The notes beneath the pieces are model-generated. The model made no database searches and was not told the origin of the DNA. It worked only from the letters and a program-made list of their open reading frames with translations. A program made the position numbers and the translations under genes. From Sulfurimicrobium lacus (lineage in GTDB: Bacteria; Pseudomonadota; Gammaproteobacteria; Burkholderiales; Sulfuricellaceae), in assembly GCF_011764585.1 (NCBI RefSeq), contig NZ_AP022853.1:851501-915500 (forward strand): DNA of 64,000 bases. Direction: 5' to 3'. The stretch's first letter is position 1. Every line of letters starts with the position of its first letter. This document shows positions 7,062 through 14,462 of this stretch, one piece after another.

Positions 7062-9770
7062 TCATAGCCTCTCCAACTGCTGCTTCGCATACCCTGCTCC
7101 GCTTCCGCCGGGCGCTAGCTCAAGATAGGTTTGATAGGCCTTCTTCGCCTTCTCGCCCTCGCTGCTCCTGGCCCGCGCATCGCCAAGATTGAGGTAGGCG
7201 ATGGCGCGCGAGGGGTCCATCTTGATGGCGTTTTCGAACCAGCGTGCGGCTTCGGGGTATTTCTCCTGCTTGTAGTAGACGAAGCCGAGGTTGTTGGCGG
7301 CCAGGGCGAAGTCGGGGCGCAGCTTGAGGGCTTCGGTGAACTGGGCTTCGGCGGCGGCGTACTGTTTTTCCTTGTAGAGCTGCAGGCCGCGGTCGTTGGC
7401 ACGCTGGGCGAGTTGGCGCTGCGAGGTGGGCACGGCGGCGGGGGTGACGATCTTCTGTTCGCCGCCCTGCAGATCTTTCACCACCACTACCGGGGCTGCC
7501 TTGCCGGATGTTTCGACCGGCGCGCGCGCCGCTTCCTGCTTGCTGTTGAGGGCGATGGCTTCGTTCGAGAGCTGGGCCGTCTGGGCGCCGAGGAATTCGC
7601 TTTCGCCCGCCAGTTCGAAGATGAAGTCGCCGCCTTCCGAGCCGGGAAGGCTGCCGAAAGCCGGCGTCTGCTGCGACACGGCGGACACTGCCGGGGCGAC
7701 ATAGGCGGCCAGTTCGGTGGCAGTGATGAGGCCGTCGCCGTTGAGGTCGCCCTTGCCGGCCAAGCCTTGCAGCAGGGTCCAGGTGAACACCGAGTGGCCG
7801 TTGGGGCCGCCGTCCGAGACCAGTTGCTCGGCGCCGCCGGCGGTGAGCATCTGGCGCCCGATGCGCTTGGCGTTGTCGCGCAGGAATCCGCCCGAGCCGC
7901 CGCCGCGTGTGAGGCCGAGGCCGCTGTAGCAGGCGTCCATGACGAACAGCACGTGCTTGGCGTCGAGGCTTTCGGCGATGTTCTGGATTTCCGTCATGGG
8001 GATGGCGTCGGTGGCGAACTGGGCGGGGTCGGAATCGGCCGGCACGATGTAGCCGAGGTCGCGCCCGGAACTAAGTTTGCGCGTGGCGCCGTGGCCGGCG
8101 AAGAAGACGAAGACGCGGTCGTTCTTGCCCACGCCGCCGTGCGCCAGCTTGTCGTGGAACAGGGCGAGGATGTTGGTGCGGGTGGCTTCGCCGTTGCTCA
8201 GGCCGAACACGCGCTCGGGCTTGAAGCCGAATTTCTCGATCAGGCTTCGGCGTACCGCCTCGGCGTCGCGCGCCGCGTAGTGCAGCTTGGGCCGCTTGGC
8301 GTAGTCGTCGATGCCCACCACGATGGCCCAGGATTCGCCGTAGCCGGGGCTGGCGGCGGCCTTTTCGACGGGCACGGCATTGCCCTTGGCGAGGCTGAAG
8401 CCGCTGCCGTCCCAGCCGGCGAAGCGGTAGCCTTCGGCGCTGAGGCGGTCGAGGATCGCGGGCAGTGCCTTGACGGTGCGCTCGTGGATGTCGTGGAACA
8501 GGATGATGCCGCGCCCCTCCTTGTCCACGGTGCGCAGCACGCGGTCGGCGATGGAGCTGGGCACCGGGTCGGCCCAGTCGAGCGAGTCGATGTTCCACAT
8601 CACCGACCTGAGGTGCGCCGTCTCCAGCGCGTGCAGTCCTTCGCCGTTGCGCGCGCCGTAGGGGAAGCGGAACAGCGGCGAGCGCTCCGGGTTGACCGCC
8701 TTGAGCAGCGCGTCGGTGTTGAATATCTCGGCCTTGAGGGAGTCGCCGGTCTGCTTGGACAGCTGGGCGTGGGTGAAGCTGTGGTTGCCGAGCACGTAGC
8801 CTTCGGCCATCAGCTTGCGGCTCACCGCGGCGCGCGGCCCGAGCTTGGGGCTGCCGTCCGGGCCGAGCGTGCCGAGGTTGCGCCCGACGTTGAAGAACAC
8901 CGCGGGGGCGTTGTACTGCTGGAGTATGGCGACGATCTCGTCGGTGTAGAGCTTGTGCGGGCCGTCGTCGAAGGTCAGCGCCACCACTTTCTTCGGCAGG
9001 CCGCGCCCGAATATCTCGCCCTGCTCGTCCTTCGTCGTTTCGTCGGCGGGCGGCGCCTTGGGCGCGGGGTAGGGCAGGACCACGCCGTAGTCCTTGAGGA
9101 TCTGCTCGCGCGAGTAGAGCTTCTTGAGGTGCGCCACGTAGTCGTCCCAGCGCTCGCGCTTGAGTTCGATGGCGCGCTGGTCGAAGCGGCCGAAAATGCG
9201 GCGGATTTCCTTCTCGTAGTTGTGCTCGATTTCGGCCAGGGCGTCGAGGTCTTCCGAGATGCGCTTGTGCATCTTGATGGCGGGGAGCGAAGCGTCGCGC
9301 GCCACGTCGGCCTGCAGCGTCTGCAGCAGTTCGCGGAAGGCGAGGCGGTCGGCGTCGTAGAGCGCCGGATCGGATTCGATGTAGTCGAGCAGTCGGCCGA
9401 TGGCCTCAAAGCGCGCCGGGTCGCGCGAGGCGGTGAGTGCATCGAACGCGTCCTCCAGCCCGGCGATGCGCGCCAGGTTGTCGTGGAACAGGCCTTGCCC
9501 GGCCTGGTTGGCGGCCGCCAGTTCGCTGCCGGAGAGGGTTTTTTCGTCGGCCAGCAGGACGATGATCTTGCGGTAGGCGGCGAGGACTTCGCCCAGGCCG
9601 GCGCGGATCGCGGTGGTGTCCGGTGCGGTGGAAGCGGGCAGCGCCGCGGCGGTGGCGCCGGGCGGGGCGGGCGGCTTGCGCTGGGTGAAAAGCACGCCGC
9701 CGATCAGCAGGGCGACGACAAGGGCGCTAACGCCGATTCGTTTGACAGACACTTGATGCATCCCGGACAC
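7062..9770 (-). CDS. Polysaccharide deacetylase + caspase (C14) + TPR fusion
   Basis: A 902-residue exported or membrane-anchored fusion. An N-terminal hydrophobic anchor (about 11-29) and a helical region (50-230) precede a NodB polysaccharide deacetylase domain (about 258-455). That domain has TFDDGPH (Asp 268/269) and metal-type His 330/334 in GNHSFTH. Next is a caspase-like peptidase (about 478-720) with His 560 in FAGHG and Cys 614 in MDACYSG, both catalytic residues present, plus an EF-hand-like loop (DLNGDGLITATEL) inside. Three TPR-type helix pairs follow (about 787-900). The start is GTG at 9770 or ATG at 9761; neither has a strong ribosome site. The domain combination is unfamiliar to me. 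Confidence 0.88.
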   Translation of the reverse strand: MSGMHQVSVKRIGVSALVVALLIGGVLFTQRKPPAPPGATAAALPASTAPDTTAIRAGLGEVLAAYRKIIVLLADEKTLSGSELAAANQAGQGLFHDNLARIAGLEDAFDALTASRDPARFEAIGRLLDYIESDPALYDADRLAFRELLQTLQADVARDASLPAIKMHKRISEDLDALAEIEHNYEKEIRRIFGRFDQRAIELKRERWDDYVAHLKKLYSREQILKDYGVVLPYPAPKAPPADETTKDEQGEIFGRGLPKKVVALTFDDGPHKLYTDEIVAILQQYNAPAVFFNVGRNLGTLGPDGSPKLGPRAAVSRKLMAEGYVLGNHSFTHAQLSKQTGDSLKAEIFNTDALLKAVNPERSPLFRFPYGARNGEGLHALETAHLRSVMWNIDSLDWADPVPSSIADRVLRTVDKEGRGIILFHDIHERTVKALPAILDRLSAEGYRFAGWDGSGFSLAKGNAVPVEKAAASPGYGESWAIVVGIDDYAKRPKLHYAARDAEAVRRSLIEKFGFKPERVFGLSNGEATRTNILALFHDKLAHGGVGKNDRVFVFFAGHGATRKLSSGRDLGYIVPADSDPAQFATDAIPMTEIQNIAESLDAKHVLFVMDACYSGLGLTRGGGSGGFLRDNAKRIGRQMLTAGGAEQLVSDGGPNGHSVFTWTLLQGLAGKGDLNGDGLITATELAAYVAPAVSAVSQQTPAFGSLPGSEGGDFIFELAGESEFLGAQTAQLSNEAIALNSKQEAARAPVETSGKAAPVVVVKDLQGGEQKIVTPAAVPTSQRQLAQRANDRGLQLYKEKQYAAAEAQFTEALKLRPDFALAANNLGFVYYKQEKYPEAARWFENAIKMDPSRAIAYLNLGDARARSSEGEKAKKAYQTYLELAPGGSGAGYAKQQLERL

Positions 9771-9897
9771 GACCGCCGTGGCGGCAACCGCTGGATTGTA
9801 ATGCCCATGCCATTCTCATGCCAACCAGGCTGTGTGAATGCTAAACTAATATTTTTTGTGGTCGCGGCCACCTGGACATTGCAAAAGTTGATCTCCC

Positions 9898-10521
9898 ATG
9901 ACCAATAACACGACGCTTCGCAGGAAACGCACTGCGCTATTCGACCCGCGGGTCGAGAAAATCGGCCACGCCACCGCCCGCTTGCACCAGATACTCAAGG
10001 AGCTCGGCTATACCCGCAACCTGGAAAAGACCGCCGCGACCATGCCGGACGCGCGCGAGCGGCTGTCCTTCATCGACAAATCCATGCACGATGCCTCGGA
10101 GCGGACCATCAGTGCGGTGGAAGCTTCGACCCCTTTGACCAGCCGCAACCGCGCGGTCTGTTGGGAACTATCCGCGCGCCTGGCCGATACCAATTTCAGC
10201 GAGCACGACGATCTGGTGGAAGAAACCATTTCGAAGCTGGGCGAAATCGCCGCCGCCGAGGAAACGGTTCACCACAACCTGATGCAGATCATGGAGGCGC
10301 AGGAGTTCCGCGATGTGGCCGGGCAGATGGTCAACAAGATCGTGAACGCGGCGGTCGAGATCGAGAACATCCTGCTCGACATCCTCAAGGAATACGCGCC
10401 GGACACCAAGGATTCGCTGATCAGTTCCGAAGGGCTGACGGCCGGACCCGGACGCAAGGCCGAAGACAGCGTCAACGGCCAGGACGAAGTGGACGACCTG
10501 CTGGCTTCGTTAGGTCTCTAG
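9898..10521 (+). CDS. cheZ: Chemotaxis phosphatase CheZ
   Basis: 207 residues. Dephosphorylates CheY-P in chemotaxis. The core motif QIMEAQEFRDVAGQMVNKIV contains the Asp/Gln pair (D139, Q143) corresponding to Asp143/Gln147 of E. coli CheZ. The C-terminus DEVDDLLASLGL is the CheY-binding tail. The gene stands alone: no cheY, cheA or flagellar genes lie in the window, so its partners are elsewhere. Confidence 0.88.
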   Translation: MTNNTTLRRKRTALFDPRVEKIGHATARLHQILKELGYTRNLEKTAATMPDARERLSFIDKSMHDASERTISAVEASTPLTSRNRAVCWELSARLADTNFSEHDDLVEETISKLGEIAAAEETVHHNLMQIMEAQEFRDVAGQMVNKIVNAAVEIENILLDILKEYAPDTKDSLISSEGLTAGPGRKAEDSVNGQDEVDDLLASLGL

Positions 10522-10542
10522 GAGCCTGTCGGCTGGCAGAAA

Positions 10543-10571
10543 CCGAGATTGCTTCGCTGCGCTCGCAATGA
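10543..10571. repeat. Short REP-like palindromic sequence
   Basis: The stretch GAGATTGCTTCGCTGCGCTC and the bases after it, just downstream of cheZ, match a short dispersed intergenic repeat style seen in many proteobacteria. It lies between the convergent ends of cheZ and the HPP gene and contains a small GCG-rich inverted repeat. Confidence 0.35.
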
Positions 10572-10578
10572 CAAGGCG

Positions 10579-11127
10579 TCAGAACCAGATTTCCGGGTAG
10601 CGTCTCGATGCCGGAATGTTGTTGACCACTACCGCCACCGCCAGCAGGATCACGGGCCCAAGGGTGGCAGGCACCAGCACGTACCAGAACCCCAGGTCGT
10701 GAATCCCCGCCGAGCCGATCACCGCGATCAGCGCCGTGGCGCCGCCCGGCGGGTGCAGCGTGCGGGTGGCGTGCATCAGGGCGATTGCGCCGGCGACCGC
10801 CATTGCCTGCGCGAGCCAGGGATACTGGTGGAACAGCTTCCAGCAAGCGACGCCGACGATGGCCGAGACGACGTGCCCGCCCACCAGGTTGCGCGGCTGG
10901 GCCAATGGGCTGCGCACCGCGCCGTAAACGAGTACCGCGGAGGCGCCGAAGGGGCCGAAGAGCAGCGTCAGATCGGTGCCGGCGAAAAACAGGTGGTCCA
11001 TCCATGCCACGATCGCAATGCCGAGAAATCCGCCGATCCCGGACCAGACGATTTCGGCATTGCTGACCCGCGGCGGGCTGCCGCGCGTGGTGCCGCGCAT
11101 CTTGCGAAAATATTCGGGGATCTTCAC
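10579..11127 (-). CDS. HPP family integral membrane protein
   Basis: 182 residues with about four transmembrane helices and the family signature HPPGGATALIAVIG at about 125-138. HPP proteins are small membrane proteins; some are linked to nitrite/nitrate transport, but the substrate here is unknown. Translation starts at a GTG that overlaps the stop of the CBS gene (GTGA), so the two are co-translated. HPP and CBS domains are often fused in one chain elsewhere, so this looks like the split form. Confidence 0.85.
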   Translation of the reverse strand: MKIPEYFRKMRGTTRGSPPRVSNAEIVWSGIGGFLGIAIVAWMDHLFFAGTDLTLLFGPFGASAVLVYGAVRSPLAQPRNLVGGHVVSAIVGVACWKLFHQYPWLAQAMAVAGAIALMHATRTLHPPGGATALIAVIGSAGIHDLGFWYVLVPATLGPVILLAVAVVVNNIPASRRYPEIWF

Positions 11128-11753
11128 TGTAAGGGTTCCAGGTGGTAAGCGGTAATGAAGTCCTTGCGCAGCAGCATGCCGAGCAGGCGGCCATCGCCAT
11201 CCACGACGGGTATGCCGCGGCCGTCATGCTGGCGGAACGCGCGGATGATTTCACTGAAGCCGGCATCGCCCGCGACGGTTACCGCAGGGGCGGTCATCGC
11301 CTCGCTCACGGGCGTCTCGTGGCAACGGTGCTTGAGCTCGAATGTGTCGTCCAGCATGCTCAGCAGCAATTCCAGGAAAGTATCGACCTTGAGCCGCCGC
11401 AGGAAGTCGGTTTCGGTCAACATCCCCGTCACGCGGCCCGTCGTGTCCACCACGGGCAGCGCCTTGTAGCCGGATTTGACGAGCGCCCGTGCCGCCTGGT
11501 CGAGCGGCATGTCGGGAAGCAGGGGCTCGATGCCCGTGCGCATCAGGTTTGCCGCCCTGATCTTGCCGAACAGGCGTCCCGCCGCATGGTGGTGGGCAAG
11601 GTGATAGATTGCGCGGAAATCTTCCGTGGTGATGTCGAGGTAGCCGGGGATATGCTGCATCGCGTCGAGGATGTCGGCATCGGTCAATTCCAGCTCCGGC
11701 ACCTCGTCGCCGGCTGAATCCGTCTTGAGATTTTTGCTCGAGGTGTCGTCCAT
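11124..11753 (-). CDS. Tandem CBS-domain protein
   Basis: 209 residues from ATG at 11753 (MDDTSSKNLK). An N-terminal helical stretch is followed by two CBS repeats. The first is about 80-140 (GYKALPVVDTTGRVTGMLTE) and the second about 150-205 (GRGIPVVDGDGRLLGMLLRK). CBS pairs bind adenosine nucleotides and regulate partners. The 4-bp overlap with the HPP membrane protein suggests it gates that protein. The frame continues upstream, but that part has no family-like sequence. Confidence 0.82.
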   Translation of the reverse strand: MDDTSSKNLKTDSAGDEVPELELTDADILDAMQHIPGYLDITTEDFRAIYHLAHHHAAGRLFGKIRAANLMRTGIEPLLPDMPLDQAARALVKSGYKALPVVDTTGRVTGMLTETDFLRRLKVDTFLELLLSMLDDTFELKHRCHETPVSEAMTAPAVTVAGDAGFSEIIRAFRQHDGRGIPVVDGDGRLLGMLLRKDFITAYHLEPLQ

Positions 11754-11932
11754 GGCGAGAATTGACCGAGTAATTTGATGGGGATTTATTCTAGCAGCTT
11801 GCTGGTCGAAGCAGAAGCCGTGAAATTGACGGTGATCAAGGGTTTTGCGGCAGGAGAAGAACAATTTTCCGCATATCCGATACGATACTTGGATCAAAAC
11901 ATGAACGACAGGTGGATCGGGAGGGAAGAAAT

Positions 11933-12451
11933 ATGAAGAAAATCATGGCGATTCTGGCGGCGTTATTGCTCGGCTCCTGCGCATCCTACAGCGGTAGCGG
12001 GCTTCAGCCGGATGCGGCGCGGCTGGAGGACGTGCTGCGCGTGATGGGACAGCCCGAAATGCGCTGGCAGGACGCCGACGGGTCTCAGCAGCTCGCCTAC
12101 CCGCGCGGACCGATGGGCGTTCATACCTTCATGGTGCATATCGGCGCGGACGGCAAGATGCGCAGCATCGAGAATGTGCTGGACTCCAAGCGTTTTGCGC
12201 GCCTGCAGAAGGGCATGACGCAGAGCCAGGTGCTCCGCCTGCTGGGGCCGTCGCAACCGGCCTGGACCGTTTATTTCAAGGCGCGCGACGAGCTGGTGTG
12301 GGAATGGCGCTACTGCGACGACTGGAACGAGCTGGCGCGCTTCGATGTTTTGTTCGATGGCAGCACACAAACGGTGCGTTCGAGCATGAGCCTGACCGAG
12401 TCCCAGATGGGACTGTGCGGCGGAGAGGGCGGCTGCATGTGCGGGCACTGA
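11933..12451 (+). CDS. BamE/SmpA-like outer membrane lipoprotein
   Basis: 172 residues. Start chosen at MKKIMAILAALLLGSCAS because GGGAGGGAAG precedes it and it gives a perfect lipoprotein signal with lipobox LGSC. The body has two similar halves, LEDVLRVMGQPEMRWQDADG and MTQSQVLRLLGPSQPAW, the short helix-hairpin pattern of SmpA/OmlA-like domains. The Cys-rich end (GLCGGEGGCMCGH) is unusual. It is divergent from the CBS gene; function is probably in the envelope. Confidence 0.72.
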   Translation: MKKIMAILAALLLGSCASYSGSGLQPDAARLEDVLRVMGQPEMRWQDADGSQQLAYPRGPMGVHTFMVHIGADGKMRSIENVLDSKRFARLQKGMTQSQVLRLLGPSQPAWTVYFKARDELVWEWRYCDDWNELARFDVLFDGSTQTVRSSMSLTESQMGLCGGEGGCMCGH

Positions 12452-12542
12452 CCGATCCGGATTCCCAACACGCCCTTAAGGAAGCGTTAAGCTCCCTGTT
12501 CCAGACTGCTTCCTGTGTTCAACGAACCTGGAGTAATAAATC

Positions 12543-13238
12543 ATGAAATCCATACTGGTCTGGGATATCCCCACCCGTCTTTTCCACTGGCTGTTCGCGC
12601 TATCCTTTGTCGTGGCCTACGTGACCGCCGAGGCTGACGGCTGGGCCGCCGTACACGTGTTTTCCGGGCTGCTCATGCTCGGGCTGATCGTCTGCCGCTT
12701 GATCTGGGGCTTTGCCGGAAGCCGCTACGCGCGTTTTTCCTCCTTCCTGTTTTCGCCGGTCGCCGGGTTCAGATATTTGCTCGACACTCTGCAGGGCAAA
12801 GCCGAGCGCCACGTGGGGCACAACCCGGCGGGCAGCTGGGCTATCTATCTGCTGTTGTTGCTGGGCATCGGTATTAGTGTCTCGGGGCTGGCTTTGCTCA
12901 CCGCGGGCGAGCAGTTCGAGGACATTCACGAAGTCTTGGCCAATGGCGCTCTCGCAGTGGTGGTGGTGCATATCGTCGGCGTGATCGCCGCCAGCTTCCT
13001 GCATCGCGAGAACCTGCCGCGCGCCATGCTGACAGGCTACAAGGAAGGGGACGAGAGCCAGGCTATCCGTTCTTCCCGCCCCGTTTCTGCGATCATGCTG
13101 CTGGCGCTGGTGGCGGCTTTCTCGCTGGTGTACTGGAAAGGCTGGGATGCGCAGACGCAGTCGGTAACGCTGCCTTTCCTCAGCCAGCCGCTGGCTCTCG
13201 GCGAACATGACGCGAAAGGGGAGGGGCACGACGACTAA
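12543..13238 (+). CDS. Cytochrome b561-type membrane protein
   Basis: 231 residues starting MKSILVWDIPTRLFHWLFAL, the standard opening of the small cytochrome b / Ni-Fe hydrogenase-type b family, with His in FHW as a likely heme ligand. Four hydrophobic helices with further His (AAVHVFSG, EDIHEVLAN, VVVHIVGV) fit di-heme b-type binding and electron transfer at the inner membrane. A fifth helix near 180-195 precedes a charged tail. The electron partner is not evident from the neighbours. Confidence 0.85.
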   Translation: MKSILVWDIPTRLFHWLFALSFVVAYVTAEADGWAAVHVFSGLLMLGLIVCRLIWGFAGSRYARFSSFLFSPVAGFRYLLDTLQGKAERHVGHNPAGSWAIYLLLLLGIGISVSGLALLTAGEQFEDIHEVLANGALAVVVVHIVGVIAASFLHRENLPRAMLTGYKEGDESQAIRSSRPVSAIMLLALVAAFSLVYWKGWDAQTQSVTLPFLSQPLALGEHDAKGEGHDD

Positions 13239-13264
13239 ATAACGCCCCCGCCCCTGCCTGTCCG

Positions 13265-13304
13265 ACGGTGCTGGAGCCCGCTTCCGGCACCGTTTCTTTT
13301 TTTT
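13265..13304 (+). terminator. Rho-independent terminator after the cytochrome b gene
   Basis: A GC-rich hairpin (ACGGTGCTGGA pairing with TTCCGGCACCGT, with one G-T pair) is followed by TTTCTTTTTTTT. It starts 27 bp after the stop codon. Confidence 0.85.
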
Positions 13305-13457
13305 CTGCCCAGTACATTTGATTGCCCTATTCGGTTTTCCAAGCTATGTTTGTTGCATATGCCAAGCAGCACGAGTGTTTGCAAAACAAGATGGTTTGTC
13401 CACGGGAAGGCATGTCATTTGCTTTCCAGCGGATTCGAGCTCTCGAATGGGGGAAAC

Positions 13458-14462
13458 ATGAAGATACTTGCCGCAATCCTGCTGTTATTGTTTGCACAGA
13501 CCGCCTTTTGTCAGGATGTCCACAAAATTGTCGTCAGCGTGCCGGGGCCGCGCAACCTGTCCTATCTCCCCATCGACCTGATTCCCAAAATCGCCGCCGA
13601 CCGCGACGCGGGCGTCAAAATTCAGCTGCTGCACACCGGCGGCGGCTCGGTGGCCCTCAACAACCTCGTCACGCGCAATGCCGATTTCGCCGTGGCGGGA
13701 CTGCCTGCCGCGATGTCGCTGCGGGCCAACAACGGCGACGTGTTCGCGGTTGCTGCAGTGGACGACGCGCCGCTGTTCGTGCTCATGGTGCGCTCCGCGC
13801 TGAAGGACAAGGTCAAGCGCATCGCCGACCTCAAGGGCAAGGTGATCGGCGTCAACACCAGCACCAAAAACAGCAAGACCACCTCGCAGCAACTCGCCGA
13901 GCTGGTGCTGCAGTCCGACGGCGTCGACCTCGACTCGGTGCGCATCGTTCCCGCCGGCCAGAGCTGGGTGGAACAGTCGTCGCTGATGATCACCGGGGCC
14001 GCCGATGCCGTGATGGGCGATGAGCCCTTCGCCTCGCGCCTGCTGGCCAAGGGGCAGGTGTTCTTCCTCGCCAACCTGGCAGAGCCGGAAACTGCCAGGA
14101 AGATACCCGGCGCAAACTTTCTCCACGCCGCCGTGCTGACCCGCGCCGACGTGATGCAGGATTCGCCCGACAAGGTAGAGAAGATGGTCGGAATGCTGCG
14201 CAAGTCGCTGCAATGGATCGCCACCCACAGCCCGGAGGAAGTGGTCGACAAGCTCGGCGTGACCGATCCGGACGAGCGCGCTTCGCTCCTGCTGGCGCTC
14301 AATAAATATCCGCGCGCCTTCAGCAAGGACGGCATGTTTTCCACCCGACAGCTGCGCGAAACCGAGCTGTTCTTCCGCAAAACCAGCGCAGGCGATCCGC
14401 GCGGGCAAGCGCTGGTTCTCGATAGCATGGTTAACGCGAAATGGGCCGGACGGCGCAAGTAA
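13458..14462 (+). CDS. Periplasmic solute-binding protein, NMT1/SsuA-like
   Basis: 334 residues from the ATG at 13458 (preceded by GGGGGAAAC), with signal peptide MKILAAILLLLFAQTAFC. The rest follows the ABC-type binding protein fold of the nitrate/sulfonate/taurine group, with GKVIGVNTSTKNSKTTSQQL and VKRIADLKG. No permease or ATPase gene adjoins. Instead its 3' end overlaps the start of a GGDEF-EAL gene by 22 bp. It may therefore act as a periplasmic sensor subunit for that protein rather than in transport (inference). Confidence 0.8.
   Translation: MKILAAILLLLFAQTAFCQDVHKIVVSVPGPRNLSYLPIDLIPKIAADRDAGVKIQLLHTGGGSVALNNLVTRNADFAVAGLPAAMSLRANNGDVFAVAAVDDAPLFVLMVRSALKDKVKRIADLKGKVIGVNTSTKNSKTTSQQLAELVLQSDGVDLDSVRIVPAGQSWVEQSSLMITGAADAVMGDEPFASRLLAKGQVFFLANLAEPETARKIPGANFLHAAVLTRADVMQDSPDKVEKMVGMLRKSLQWIATHSPEEVVDKLGVTDPDERASLLLALNKYPRAFSKDGMFSTRQLRETELFFRKTSAGDPRGQALVLDSMVNAKWAGRRK

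Noticed and set aside
7131-9908. A 925-codon open frame on the plus strand opposite the deacetylase-caspase gene
   Set aside because: It mirrors the codon pattern of the real gene in GC-rich DNA; no domain, start site or family resemblance, while the minus strand shows three clear domains.
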